Assembly: GCA_035235625.1 (NCBI GenBank)
Contig: CP141149.1
Span: 29,505,753 to 29,569,752, forward strand
Direction: 5' to 3'
Length of the DNA: 64,000 nucleotides
DNA from: Saururus chinensis
Lineage: Eukaryota > Streptophyta > Magnoliopsida > Piperales > Saururaceae
Shown: in pieces, positions 1 to 13,364 of the stretch
Position numbering within the stretch: the stretch's first letter is position 1
Layout: every line of letters starts with the position of its first letter
The notes under the pieces: generated by a model
The model's input: the letters and a program-made list of their open reading frames with translations, nothing else
Told to the model about the DNA's origin: nothing
Databases searched by the model: none
Translations under genes and position numbers: made by a program

Positions 1-1076
1 CCTTACGTATATAAATAAAAAAGTTAGAAAAATTAATTATTAGTTGCATAGTGTAATTAGGTCATTATAGAAATAAATACTAGGTAAAATTTTATGCGCG
101 TAACACTAACCTTATAGTTTTCTTTGATGGGTTCGGTTGTGGAGCTCAATTTATTATGGTTGTATGTTGTTGGTAAGTTAATGTACAATCCTTTCCCGTT
201 TTCGGCCTTTTGTCATAAAAATAAATTAGTTGAGCCGCAGCCAGCTCATCGTATCCCACGTCACTGAGCTGCATGGTTTATCTTTGTGTGCAGCTCTTTT
301 AATGGGGGAGCCCACCGTTGAGAGTCATTCCAAAACTGGGTTGTTAGACCAGAATTCAACACCCATTAAAGTAAAATGCCTCCTTTTTGGCAGCACTTTC
401 CAAACAGAGGGCATAATTGTGAGGCCAAATGGAAATCCATTGCCAATTTCAATCCCTAATGAGGGAAATTTTGCCTGATTGAATCGTCAACGATAAAAAC
501 AGGGAAGATTTCAAAATGCTCACCTCTAATAAAGGACCCATTGTATATGAACACATCTATTTTTTTTTAAAGTATAATAAATTATTTTTAATTAGGCACA
601 AAGTATAAATTAGTCTTATCAAGGCGTGAAATGTTCACATTCATAACATTGTGAAGAAATTACCCAATGTAGGTAGGTGGCCGATTTTCATTTGCCTGCT
701 GCAGAAGTAACATAAAGGACCTCCATTTATTAACCGTGGACCGAGTGCAATCAGACCGTACCAAAGGTGAAACCACAGGTCAAAACCAATCTTTACATGT
801 CAAAATGTATCCAATGAAATAAATCCCCTTTGACCTCTGTAGCAATAAAATCCCCTTTAAACACAAGATGTGATCCCGTGGTAAAAAGGTTTCGTTTTAC
901 CGGCGTATATACGCTACGCCCTTGTTTTATCCAATTTACCTTTTTGTCCTCCGGAACGGATCTTAATTTTGCCTGGACGCGGATTTATTAAAATAAAGCA
1001 ACTCTGGCATACCGGCCTCGTCTCTTTCTCTCGTTTCCTCGTTGTTGTTTTGGTGGTCAGAGACTCGGAGATCAGC
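1..1076. other. Upstream region of the TMEM214-like gene
   Basis: No gene is supported here. The left part is AT-rich and has no coding pattern. The last 150 bases or so become GC-richer and run into the start codon at 1077, so they probably hold the promoter and 5' UTR of the TMEM214-like gene. No convincing TATA box was identified. A short open stretch around 230-478 has no recognisable protein similarity and was not called. Confidence 0.5.
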
Positions 1077-4000
1077 ATGGGCGAAATTGAAGATTCCGTC
1101 GTCGATTCCCACCTCGGCGAACAGTACGCGGAGCCCTCTCACGGCTGGCAGAAGGTCGTCTCTAAGCGCCACCGCAAGTCGGCGAAGCCAGTCTCGCCGG
1201 ATCACGAGCGGATCGGACTGCCCGGGGCTTCCTCCGACAAGTCCAACGTCTTCCGATCGGTGGAGCAGCATGCGGAGGAGCGCCATCGCCGCGTGGTGGA
1301 GGCACGTAGGGCGGCCGCTGAGGAAGCCGCCTTTGGTAAGATTGTGCTGCCTCTGCGCTCGGACGATGAGAGCGACGGGGAGGAAAACGTCCCTGCCGCT
1401 AATGTCGAGGGTGATGCGGAGGTTAAGAAGCCGAAACAGAAGAAGCCGAAGAAGCCTAAAATCACCGTCGCTGATGCCGCGGCTAAGATCGACGCTGCCG
1501 ATCTCGTTGCCTATCTTGCGGATGTCACCATCGTATGTGGAAATTGAATTTAGTTTTTTTATTTTGGTTTTTGTAATTGGATATATTTGTTCAATCTGAT
1601 GCATGCATGTCTTTTGAAAGATTCTAACTTTACGATTTATGATATCTATTAACTTTAATCCATTTTTTTATGCATAGGATTCATACGAGGGCCAGCAAAA
1701 CATACAGTTGATGAGGTTTGCGGATTATTTTGCTCGGGCTTTCTCTGGGGTTGGTGCTGCGCAGTTTCCGTGGGCAAAAATGTTCAAGGAGTTTCCTGTG
1801 GCGAAGATCATTGATGTAAGTCTCTGGTTATAGAATTTGATTGAAAAAGATCATATTTTCGCGAATGCTTTGCCAAATTTTGATTTGTATGTCTTGATAA
1901 TATAACAGTTTAAGTTAAATGCTTACCGGAGCGTGGGGTGAGCAATTTTGCAAGTAGTATATATGGCTGAAGTGTTTGTTAATTTTTCTTATATTTTGCT
2001 GATATATAGTGCAAGTGAGCTTTCTGATCCGTTCACTGGTAATTAGATTGTGATCTGTTACGACAATTGCATACGATAAGTTCTAATTTAATTTGAGTTT
2101 ATGCCTGTCTCTAGTGGATTTAAAAAGTGTTCTGATACATACAATATGTTGGGGCCCTGAAAGCTGTGTCATCCATATGAAATAATTGAATGTTTAAGAA
2201 AGTTGCATTTTGAATGACATCCAAGTGCACATATGGTGTTATTGTTAAGCTTCAGACTTGTGTCTGGGCTCAACTTATGTCATACTTTTTTTTGAAACAT
2301 ATTATATTAGCTTGACATTTGTATGTATAAGATTATGGCCTGAGCTCGGATATGTGATGGTAAAACATTGAGCTAATACTATTTTGAGCAATCCTAATTT
2401 GATGTTGTTAAAACTCAGCTAGCTTAGTACAACTTTAAATTTTAGTTGAGCTGGGTTGAGGATCACCTCCTCGCTTTAAGGTACAAAATTAACCGAGTGC
2501 TTGTGGTTCTACAGATACCTTTATGCTATGTTTCTGAAGATGTTTATAAGACTTCTGTGGATTGGATAAGTCAACGATCTGTTGATGCTCTTGGTTCATT
2601 TGTTTTATGGGCATTGGGAAGCATTCTAATGGATCCGGCACATCATTCAGGAACAAATAAAGGCTCTAAGAAGCCTTCTCAACAGAGTTCATCCAAGGCT
2701 CAGGTAACTTATTCTTCAAATATTATGTGAATTAAACTGGTCATCTTGATGTCTGCTTTGTGTTGGAGAATTGCAGCTTCAATCTTTATTTTTGCAACCA
2801 CTATCTTGTGACCTTGATCCTAGAGAGCTGAGCCTGACTATGACATTATACAAGGCATACTTATTTCCAAATGATGCTTGTATTGATTGCATGAAGATTA
2901 TACATACCCAGTTGTGTCCCTGTTTTCTAATATATTTGTTTATATTATTCTCTTAACTATTTTGATCTTATTATTTTGTACATTGCAACAAAATGCCCTC
3001 TATTGTTTGAGTTAGATTTATGAAGTTGCAATTTATGTATTTTGCATGATTAGAATACTGGTCTTAGTTGTCAATAGTTTTCAATTGATTTTACAGCTGA
3101 GCTTGTTATTTTATCCACTTGATTGCATACTTTTGACATGTCTTCTGGTACAGGCCGCATTTGGTTGTTCAGTGCCTGAGATGTTTTTTTTTTTTGAGGC
3201 AAAAAGCGGGTGAAAATGATGCCTGATTACTGGATACCTGGAATGACTTGGATTGTCTTGTTTTTTTGCACCTTATCATAATTATCTCATTGAGACATGT
3301 GGTGTTTTGTGAATACTTCGTAGGTAAATTTTTTGTGCATTCATAAGTCAATATAAATAGGAACTCTAGTTCAAAGTGGAGATTCTCAATGAGATTTGGA
3401 CCACTGGATTTTGTATGCTTTTCAAAGAAGTTTAATACATGTTATGTGACGACCACGCTTTGGAAGCCTGGTATTGAGCGGGATTTTCGTTTTAAATATA
3501 TGCGTACTACAATATTTTGGGAAAATGCATTTCATGATTGTGATGATATGCGGGCTACAAAAATACATAGAGATTTGTGTTCTGGTCAATTCAGTGTATA
3601 TGGTATAATCAGTCAAAAGCAGGATAACCTCAATGTTGGGAGTGTGTTTTAACTATTGGCTTCTTATTTAAATAGAATATGCAATGCTGTTTTTCTTTTC
3701 AATTAGTTTGCAGGGATTGTCTTTGTTATATCTTTCTAGTCTTAACAGACTATTATCAATGCCCTCTTTCAGTTTGTGTAGGATCATGTGTAAAATATAT
3801 GATGTTCCAAGAAACACCTCTTAGACTCGCAATAATAGTAAAATGATTTAAAATAAATATATTAGGAAGTAATCTTTTACCATCTATGCATCTAATCATC
3901 TCTTTAACCTTTTATTAGCTGTTTTTATTATTCGAAGTAATAATCATATTATCATCTCATGGTAAATTGAATTTCATTGACTCTGATCTTACAAACACAG

Positions 4001-5978
4001 AACATGAAGCTGTCACAAACTAAATTTGCTAAGTTGACCATAGTCTTGTCTGTCTTAAATGGGAAAATAATTCCTTTACTTGTGTTATATTCATACGTTG
4101 TTTCACGTTTTAGCAGAATGAAATGACAAATCCAAAATGCATTATCAAATACATGGGGCACCCCTGATTTGGGAGTTAGGGGTCTAGCTAGGGTCCTTTG
4201 GATCATGTTTTGGATCACCCTTTAATGAGATGATCATTGATTGTATTTTATTTATCAACCACTTTGAAATAATATGCAGCAGCTTCATATTTTCTCAAGT
4301 TAATTTATTTAACTTAGTATTTGACATTGCAGGTGGACATATTTGTTGTTTTAGCTATGATATTAAGGAGGAAACCTGATGTGCTGATTAATCAGTTGTC
4401 AACCTTGAGGGACAATTCTAATAATAAATTGCAAGATAATCTTCCAGTTATCATATGGATGATTACTCAGGTAAAAAGTGGGATAAGATCTATGAGTTAT
4501 AATAATCTTTTGAAGTCAACTGAAAGGATATGTTTATCTTTTGAAACATTAACAATTTCTACACACAGGCTTCTCTCGGAGACTTAGTTGTGGGTGTGTA
4601 TGCCTGGATGCATACTCTCTTGCCAGTGATCTGTGGAAAATCAAATTGCAATCCACAATCAAGGGACTTGATTTTGCAGCTAGTGGAAAGGTTTGTCTTG
4701 ATGATGATATGATTGTGTATTATGAACTGTAATAAATCAGAGATATGACCTGTTATTATGTTATCACAGACTTTTGTCTGCACCAAAGTCTCGGCCTATT
4801 TTACTGAATGGTGCTGTTAGAAAAGGGGAGAGGCTGGTCCCACCCTTGGCTCTTGAGCTTTTGATGCGAGCTACTTTTCCTTCACCATCTGCCAGAATCA
4901 AGGTTCTTATTCAAAAGTATTGTTTTCGTTGGGATTACATGTAAATTTGTCCATTATACCTACGATTTGCAACATTGGTGTAGGCAACAGAAAGGTTCGA
5001 GGCAGTGTACCCCATTTTAAAAGAGGTGGCTCTTGCTGCTTCTCCAGGAAGCAAAGCATTGAAACAAGTTTCACAGCAGCTTTTTGTTATAGCTTTGAAA
5101 GCAATGAGCGAGGGTAATAAGTTTTCCTTTTGTTTTGCAGCTCTGTAATTGTATATTGGGAGCGATTATTTTTTTATTTTTATTTTTTATTTATTTGCAG
5201 ACAACACTGTGCTTTCCAAAGAAGCAGCTGACATATTTATCTGGTGTCTGACGCAAAATGTTGATTGCTACAAGTATTGGGTGAGTAAAATATGTAAATC
5301 TATCTAATTTAACTTCCAATGTAAGTCTCAATTACTAATAGATGGTCACTTAGTAAAGGAATTCTTGTTTTCTGATGAATGGTTGTAGGTGGATCATTAT
5401 TTGGAGAATATTGAAGCAAGTGTGATAGGCTTACGTACTCTCTCTGATGAGTGGAGTCAATATGCAGCTAAACTGGCTCCTCATGACATGTTGAGACAAA
5501 CACTGAAATATATCGTGCAGGAGGTAACCTACTAAGGTTTTTGCATTACACTAATAGTTGGTTATTACGTACATTGTGGATGATGCATCCACCTATGATG
5601 ATAAAAAAAAATTTATAAAAAAAGAAGGATTTTGCACCAATCCTGGTAGCATTAGAGTCTGGAAGTCTAGTGTTGGATAAATGTTTAAATTGCTACAAGT
5701 TATTGTTTAGTTGTGTTAATTTTTACTTGGCTATGTTGCAGAATGAGCAAGCGCTGGCTGGAGATATAGATGCTAACAGGCGTGCCTATATCAAAGAGGT
5801 CGACAAGTATTGCAAATCAACTCTAAAAAGAATCACGCGAGGTTTCAGCTGTGTGAAGAGCGGGCTGTTTGTTTTAACAGTGGCTGTTGCTGCTGGTGCT
5901 TTTATGGTGTCTCCTAAAATGGAGTCTTTGGACTTGAACAAGCTTTACTTGATGTTTTCATCCGCCCGACCTGTTTAA
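1077..5978 (+). CDS. TMEM214-like (DUF2359) membrane protein, 10 exons, 585 aa
   Basis: The exons are 1077-1532, 1678-1815, 2515-2703, 4333-4470, 4569-4690, 4770-4902, 4984-5113, 5201-5280, 5389-5523 and 5742-5978. Every junction is GT-AG and the frame is kept throughout. The start at 1077 opens the conserved plant N-terminus: residues 22-34 read HGWQKVVSKRHRK, followed by an acidic patch near 95-103 and a Lys/Pro-rich patch at 117-128. The middle (about 150-500) is the helical DUF2359 body, including LRRKPDVL and PVIIWMITQ. One strong hydrophobic segment lies at about 548-564 near the C-terminus. The length is close to that of the Arabidopsis DUF2359 proteins such as At1g70770. Animal TMEM214 is an ER membrane protein; the plant role is not well defined, so ER membrane location is inferred from the family. 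Intron 3 is about 1.6 kb and shows no separate gene. Confidence 0.9.
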
Positions 5979-7493
5979 AGTGAATGGTGTTAACAAGACG
6001 TTCAAGTAAACAAATAGCTGTGCAACTGAAGGGAATATTCTTGTGCAAGGCAACCCTTGCAAAGAGTAAGAAGAAAAGTGACATTTAGCTGTATGCCCAG
6101 CTTAGAATTTGGTAGAATGGAGAAATTATTTGAAGTTTGTTATAACAGTCAGTTTTGAGTTATGCGTGCACCAGTCTCATCTTCAAGTGTCCACATTAAC
6201 GTTGCTGAGGGTTTTCCTCCAATTATTTTCCGTTGCTCAGCTTATTTCTGTTTTTTTCTTCCAGCTTTATCAGTTGTCACTTTTGGTGATAAATTTAGTC
6301 TAGAAAGATAATTACTTTGTTGCTAACTTTTTATAATAAAACAGAAAAATTATTTATAGGCTTTTACGTGATTCTTGTACATGGTATTGTATGTTGATGA
6401 AGTTAGAGATAGATTTGGCGCAGGTTTAAAAACCTGAAAGTAGGGCCTTGTTTACTCGGTTTGCCATGTCCGTCAGTTACCTTTCGATCGGACAGAATTA
6501 GGCCAAAATAGAATTCCCCTCGTCCCTTGCCTTGCTTTTTTTCCACTTCCTCTTCGCCCGTCCCCTTCAGATTTTAGACTCCCCTTCAGAATATCCTGTG
6601 TTACCCTCCCTCTTATAACCGCGCCTCGGCTTTTCTTGACTCCCTCCCTCCCGTGTGGTCACCCCGAGGTGGAGCCACTGGGTGGCCCAAGTGTGGCACC
6701 AGCTCTCTTTAAAATCTTAGCTTGAACAGTCTTTCTAAAATTCTTAGATTAGATTGTATACTGTTTGCTGAACGTAAGCATCATCATGGGTGACCTGTGT
6801 AAACAAAATATTGGATTACCGATAATGATGCTTACATATTTCTCAGTAAATTTAGAAACATAAAAATAAAATTTTGATGAGACCAGTAGATGGACGAGAT
6901 ATCATCATATCAATGCAAAAAAATATGAGCCATCTGGATTGAACCAGCCGCGATGACATCTCAAAAATCTTACTTTCAGTTCAAAATTACAAGTTTTGTC
7001 TGTAATTTCAATTTCTTTTGCTAATTGTTTGTTAGAACACGAGTCAATTCAAAGGTTAGAACCCACTTCGACCCAACCAGTCCAGTGGATATGCTGAACT
7101 TGATTTGCCAACGAAATCTGTAAAAACTCCATACATTACAAGTCACACTACGTTTTATCTTACAACCCAACCAAGCCAGTGGTACTATACAGCCAAGCCA
7201 ATGATAACACGCTGAATGTACGGAAATGCAGTGATCATGACACTAACATCTACACAACAATTTCTCAGACATGAAAATTACAATTGATTTAAAAATATAA
7301 CCACTCACATCGCAAAATTCTGAACTTACACGAATTGTTTATACAAATCCAATTATTAAGTCATTTTTGCAAACTTGTATATATGTATACATACACAAGC
7401 AGACAACCTCCCTCAAAAAAAGATTCAACTGTCTACAGGGCAATCAAAAAGAATTGCCATTTGTTGTTTGCATCAAATACACCGTCAGTATAT
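5979..7493. other. Region between two convergent genes (3' UTRs and spacer)
   Basis: This is the space between the stop of the TMEM214-like gene and the stop of the ANTH gene on the other strand. The first 370 bases or so look like 3' UTR. A pyrimidine-rich GC-richer stretch lies at about 6470-6700 and starts like a transposon end, but no matching inverted end was found. The rest is AT-rich and holds no supported gene. Confidence 0.5.
6335..6340 (+). terminator. Possible polyadenylation signal (AATAAA)
   Basis: A canonical AATAAA lies about 360 bases after the stop codon of the TMEM214-like gene, in AT-rich sequence after a T-rich stretch. It is a reasonable end for that transcript, but plant poly(A) signals are loose and this is inference. 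Confidence 0.4.
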
Positions 7494-10400
7494 CTACAAC
7501 AAACCCGCACTTCCAAATGGATTACTTTGATGATGAGGAGCAGGATTCGAGGGAAAAGAACCGAAACCAGTAGGATCACCGAATGGGTTTGATGGTCCCA
7601 TTGTCACATTGGTCGGCTGAGCAAAGGGATTTGATGCCATCATCATTGTCATGTGCTGTTGTTGTTGCTGGGACATTGCTGCCATTTGAACCGGTAGAGG
7701 AGCAGCTATGCTGTTGGATGCGGCAAACGGGTCGTGCATCTCAAATGGGTTCAGCAGTCCTCCTCCATAAGTCGGCTGTCTTTGCTGTCTATATGCTGCT
7801 TCATCATACAAACTGTTCAGAGTAAGAGTGTCCAGCCCACCGGCCTGTAAAACAAATTTTGAATTAAAAGAATAATTTTACATATACACTTGTCACTCTA
7901 TCACCTACCAAAAGAAAATACACTTCATAGATAATAAAAACAAAATTCCTTGAAAATATTTTGGCAAGAAGATTACAACTATATTTTTTAAAATAAAAAA
8001 ATGACTCCTATCATGAGAAAACATGCTATTGACGGAAAACCCCACACATTTCTCAACTTCTAACAAAGATAAAGAGCCAGAATCTTGATAAATTGAAATT
8101 CATTAAAAATTACAATTACAAAAGGACTTCCTTATAACTGAAAAGCAGCAGTCAGGACAACACACTGCAAGCATAACATAGTAATCATCAAAACAAATAA
8201 GGATACAAATTTATTATACATTTCTTACACATTGGTTTGGGTCTCAATACAAAACTAGAGAAAATTGCTCCTGACAGGAAAACTTGATCATAGCCTACCT
8301 AAGATTAACAGGTAAAAACTTACCAACTGTCGCTCATTAATAGAAGTATTACTGTTGCTTGGATTAACAACAAGGGCAAGTTCCCATCCAGAAGGATCAA
8401 AATCTTTTGCTTGAACTGCACCAGAATCGTTGGATACAGCTGTCCATGGTGCAAAACCAACATAAAGTTTAATCAATATCTATATTAAAAACTGTAGACA
8501 CATATACCAAAGATCGTTAAATAAGATGGAGCTAAACCAACTTACTGGATGGAACTATAGCAAGTGCTAATGCATTACTTTCCTCTATTGCAGATGCATC
8601 AGGATTCATAGTATTTAATCCCTGACAAACATATTACCAAAAAGAAGTTCAGAACAAGTGAATCAATGCATATTTTCTACATAACACATGCACTCACCAA
8701 TAGATCGTTGTTCTCGGTGCCAGAAGGAGGTGGAGGAGAAGAAGAAGGACGAATCTCAAAGTCAAGAGGCCCCGCTATAAGGTCTTCTTCAGAAGGCTTA
8801 ATCTCTTCCGGTGTTACAGGAGCTTCTTCGGGCTTGTATGTCAAAAGTAGTCTTTCTGGCATTTCCTGATTCATATTGATAGTGGCATGTTTAACCTTTT
8901 TGCGGGAAGTTCATTAAAACTTATACAATAGAGTAACAAGATTTATCTTTTTACTTCCCTAGAAGTCTTCTTCTTCCTAACAATATCAAACATCAATGGA
9001 CAGAGAAACTCTTAACATAAATAGATAAGTAAATAAAAGACTGAAAGATAAAAAAACTCATAATTATACAGCAGCAGAAAAATAGCACCACCTTACCCCA
9101 ATTGTCACAGGTCGTTTTCCAATAGCAGAGATAATATAAAAAAGATAATGTAAAAGAAAGCAATCATATCATTTTCTCTTTTTAAAAAAATAGTAACCCA
9201 TTTCGTTTTTAAAAAAATGGTAAGGTTGTTTCGTATGAAAATAAGGATGTCCAGCACAAACCCATTTTCCAAGCATTCACAGGTATCTAGTCTTCTCAAA
9301 TCAATGAGCACACCTCCCAGAGTACTGCTATCTTTACCTCCAAATAATTATTAATATGACCTCTATTAATTTAGAAAAACCACTTGATATGTTTGATTCT
9401 GTACAGAATGTTATTATGTGTGTACACGCATTTGAGTACTTGTAACTCAAAAGATTAGGTTAGAATGACAGAATGTAATTAGCAAAATAGTCCAAAGACT
9501 CATTTTTTTCCTGTCCTTGATCTAGCTCAGCTTTTAATCTAATACATATAAGGGTACAGATTAATTAATCACTGCATATCACGCGATAAAAATAAATTTA
9601 GAAAATTGTTAACTGCAAATTAGAAATAAGCATGATTTACTAACCAGTGGTTCCCTGGGAACAGAAACCATTCGTGGTGCCTCTCTAATGTATTCTTCCA
9701 TTGTTGCAAGGAATGATTGTGGTGGCTGGCAAATAAGATGCAAACATATGGTCATAATTTAATGGACACCTTCTATTAGAGTAGACTAATGTTAATTTCA
9801 ACTCTGTTGGCATCATTACCTCTCTTAAAACCGGAAATTGAAAATTCCTCGCAAGTTCCAAGCCTCTGCAAATTTCATAAAAATCAGAAAGACTCCCAGC
9901 CTGCAAGTCAAAGCTGTAGCTTGTAAAATGATCCGCCAACAAAGTAAGTACTTAACAATACTTCAGAAAGAAAAAGTACCTGCTGGCCAGCACGTTTATA
10001 AATTTCAAGGGCTTTAATAGCTTCATGCCTGGGCATCTCAAAAAACTGAGAGAAAAGGAAATAGGCATTAGAACTTGAAAAGTCAGAAAAAAAAACTTCC
10101 TAAAATGATCTCATTGTGCTCCCTCAAGCAATTAAACTAATGTCACAACAAGCAAGTTGCTGCAGTACCTTATCAACAAGATTGATGATCCCATCGTTAA
10201 TAGCACAGTAAATTTTAAAGCTTTCCTTTAATACCTGCAGAATCAAATAAAATTATCTGATATGTCAGCTAAATGCTAAAAGTTGGTTAAAATATCCCGT
10301 TTTAATCTAGAAATTACAAGTCTCTATGCTCAAAATGCCTGCTTAAACTAACAAAACATACCAATGCCAGAGCATACTGTATTACATAATTTCCAACAGC

Positions 10401-12629
10401 AGCTCCTTCGGGCTGCAAGTCAGGAAAGAAAACATCAACAAAATTAAAATATTTATAGTTGACATATTATATAGGACAAATCTAGCCAGCGCTGAAGCTC
10501 AGATCATGACTGGGGCCATGATTTGATTGCCAGGGTGCTAGCCAGCACTAAAGCTGCAGAGCCGGCTAGACAACCTCTATTATATATTGTACTTCCAAAT
10601 GTCCATAAATCATACACGGCATCCAATAAGGCGATATAACATCTGCTGTAAGGCCGGTAGTTGCTCCAACAATTCTTCACTTTCCAAATCTCTCGTCCTA
10701 CTGTATCCCTGGGAATATAGACAAAAATAATAGTTAGGCATTCAATAATATATTATATTGATGCCAACAGTTCCAAAACATGATTACCTTTTCATTCCCT
10801 GGGGCAGGCTTTGTCAGGCGTTCAGCCTCAATATCATACTTTAATACCCTAAAGCACTCTAATCTTTCCTCCAAAAATAATGCATAGGTACGAACCCATG
10901 CTGAGCAATCCCAAGCTGAGAAAACAAGAAACAGAACAGGTTTGATCAATAAGGATTGATGGATTTATAACAGGAAAACAACAATAAGAACAAAAGAAGG
11001 TTATGAATAAAAGAGACCAATGGGGCTTGAATCATCTTTGAAATTAGATAGTTGAAGAATCCGGCCTCTCTGTGAAAAATTAAGAAGTTCTTCTCGAAAA
11101 GTGGGATCACCCTCCCTCAATGTCCTGTGGATAACTATCAGTGTTTTCAGTGCCACCTGTAAATTAAAGCTCCCATTAGTAATTGTATCAAATTGCAAGG
11201 ATGAAAAATTTTAGGACTTTATTCTGACCAAAACACTTCTCAGATGCAAGCCAAAATGCGATAGAGTGCTATAGAAGGTAACTCAGAATATTTAGCAACA
11301 CAAACAACAAACATCAAAATGCCATAATCATTTGTGTTCTGAAGACAATTGTCAATAAATATGCAGATACAGTCAGCAGAATGTACAACATAAGTACAGT
11401 TTTTGAAAGCAAAAATAACTTCAACAATTATAGGATTAAAAATATATGCTATTAATAAAATGTTGCGAAGTAAATTTTACAGTTCCAAAAAGACAAATAT
11501 TTTACAATTTTTTCTCACAACTTATTACATTTGTACCACGTCCTATCACTCAACTGTATAAGAATGATACAGACTTATAATTTCAAAAAATTGCACATGA
11601 ACTTTCCGTACCGAGATAGTGACAGCGTGAAACTATTGTGAGAATTTTCTGCAGGTTTTAGATTTAATTTGTTAACCACAAAGACAAACGTAAAAATATG
11701 ATTAGATAATACAGAAAAAGTAGCACTCAGACAGCCCACTCTTGCAAGTTGCAACCATTAACAGCTACTGAAACCATGCCGAAAATAGAAAAAAACAATG
11801 CAAAGCAGGGCAAGGTTAAAAAAGGTCAAGATAATAGGAGTAAATTCATCAAATGGTACTTGCAACCTTCAAAAGTACTTCATTGACCATACACAGAAAA
11901 ACACTTTCAGAGAGAGAGAGAGAGATTTGTACACAAACTTTAGACTGATAGATCGATGAAACATACAACTAATAAAAGTAACAAACAAGGTAATGGTAAC
12001 ACCTTCCTAAGATCTAACCGGAACAGGGACAACTGGAAAGCAAAAGAAATAAGAACTTACAGTCCAATTGTGAGTCTTGGCCAATCGCCGAGCGAGGGCG
12101 TGGATGCAGTAGGCAACATCCGCCCGTGGTCGCATCACAGAGGTCGCCGCCAATACCTCTGAGAGAAAAATGACAGGAAAAAATTGCAGCTCACAGAGAG
12201 ATAGAAGAAACAAAAAAGAGACGAAGGAAAAAGCCACTCAATCTGTTTTAGACTCAAAGATGTAAAGGACAGAGATGACATACTCCGGACGTGCCGTTCC
12301 TTGGGCGGGCGCTCGACATGATTCGTAGCCTTCACGATCGCAACGTCCACATCCTTAAATCAAACAAACAAAGGGGGGCAAAAACATCGCAAGGGAGCAA
12401 ATTTAGATTCTGAAAACAATAACGAAAATCCAGTCCAAGGGGGACGGAGGAGTCAAATTTGTTCAGAGGTCGGCGAGCACCTACTACTGGTCAGGCAGGT
12501 CAAAAGGGAGGAAGAAGAAGGAGGAGGAGAAGTGCGAACCTTGAAATCGCTGTTAACCTTGGCGATGCCGACTTTGGTGGTGTCCTTGAGAGCGCCGTAG
12601 GCCTTCCTCCATGACTGAAGCGTGCCCAT
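7494..12629 (-). CDS. Clathrin assembly protein, ANTH/AP180 (PICALM) type, 15 exons, 557 aa
   Basis: Minus-strand exons in order: 12629-12540, 12353-12284, 12158-12061, 11156-11018, 10915-10788, 10708-10616, 10412-10362, 10234-10169, 10045-9980, 9900-9820, 9725-9645, 8865-8698, 8621-8546, 8439-8324 and 7844-7494. All are GT-AG and in frame. The N-terminus ([27 protein letters not shown]) and the following [21 protein letters not shown] are the phosphoinositide-binding ANTH face. Residues about 57-290 hold the rest of the ANTH/CALM helices ([54 protein letters not shown]). The C-terminal tail is disordered, with proline-rich stretches, a five-Gln run and four NPF motifs (473, 513, 527, 549) plus one DPF (479), the motifs used to bind EH-domain and adaptor proteins. 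The protein closely resembles At2g01600/At1g14910 in layout and size. Expected role: recruiting clathrin and cargo at the plasma membrane or TGN. The start of exon 12 is the least certain boundary. Confidence 0.93.
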
Positions 12630-13117
12630 CTCCTTCCTCTCCCGCCGCCTCCGCAGTCGATCCCGGCCGGCCACCCTCACCACCACACCCACCAACTGCC
12701 AACCACTCCCTCTTCTCAGGAAAATCAAAATTCCGACTCGGTCGGCGCTCTATCACCTCCCCGCCTGTTTCGCCCCTTTTCTCTCCTCGCAGCCTTTGGA
12801 CACCGGCGCAAGTAACCCCAGTCAAAATTGGCACCAAAGGCAGCAGGCAGCAACCAGCAGCCGATCGGTGCCTCTCACTGGCCCCGCTCCTTTCTGTCGT
12901 CCAAATATGATGAGTTGATGCGCTTTCGGTCGCGTATTTCGCAGGCTGCAGCCAGCCAGCACACCCCCCCTTCTTTTTAGCCTCTCTCTCACTCTCGCCA
13001 TATTATCCTAATAATTTTTTTTATTCTTTTATTTAGTTTTTAAATTTTTAAAAATTAAAATTTTTAATTAATGAAATTCGAGATCTGTTCGGAAATTTTG
13101 TTTTTCAATTTGAGCAG
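12630..13117 (-). promoter_or_regulatory. Probable 5' UTR and promoter of the ANTH gene
   Basis: The 300 bases or so upstream of the ANTH start codon are GC-rich (roughly 12630-12960) and turn abruptly AT-rich by 13000. This is typical of a plant 5' UTR and core promoter. Read on the minus strand, no clear TATA box was seen. Open frames here on both strands reflect base composition and were not called. Confidence 0.4.
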
Positions 13118-13364
13118 CCGCACCAATTTTGGTGTAGAGTTTCGTTTGGTTGTCTATCCTTTTGGAAAGTTCGGCAGATCTATAGATTCAAGATAGAACA
13201 AATGCTACTTGAAGATTAATTCAATTCTTCCGAAATTAATATTTTTTATTTTTTATATAATTTTTTAATTAAAAAATAAAAATATTGATAAAAGAAGTGG
13301 AGGAGGGTGTGAAATGAGTTGGACAGCCGGTGAAACGCACGTAATCTGAACAAAATTGGTGCGG
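13118..13364. mobile_element. MITE-like element with 14-bp terminal inverted repeats
   Basis: The segment opens with CCGCACCAATTTTG (13118-13131) and closes with its exact reverse complement (13351-13364). The interior is AT-rich and non-coding, about 220 bases long. The size and perfect inverted ends suit a short non-autonomous DNA transposon. No clear target duplication was found at the edges, so the superfamily is open. Confidence 0.55.

Noticed and set aside
963-1604. Minus-strand open frame of 213 codons opposite exon 1 of the TMEM214-like gene
   Set aside because: It mirrors the GC-rich coding exon on the plus strand, and no splicing or protein pattern supports it.
2771-2956. An extra exon in intron 3 of the TMEM214-like gene
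   Set aside because: It is open but AT-rich; the exons at 2515-2703 and 4333-4470 join in frame and give the conserved family sequence without it.
6444-6720. A MITE starting GGGCCTTGTTTACTCGG
   Set aside because: The opening looks like a hAT or Harbinger end, but no inverted partner or duplication was found downstream.
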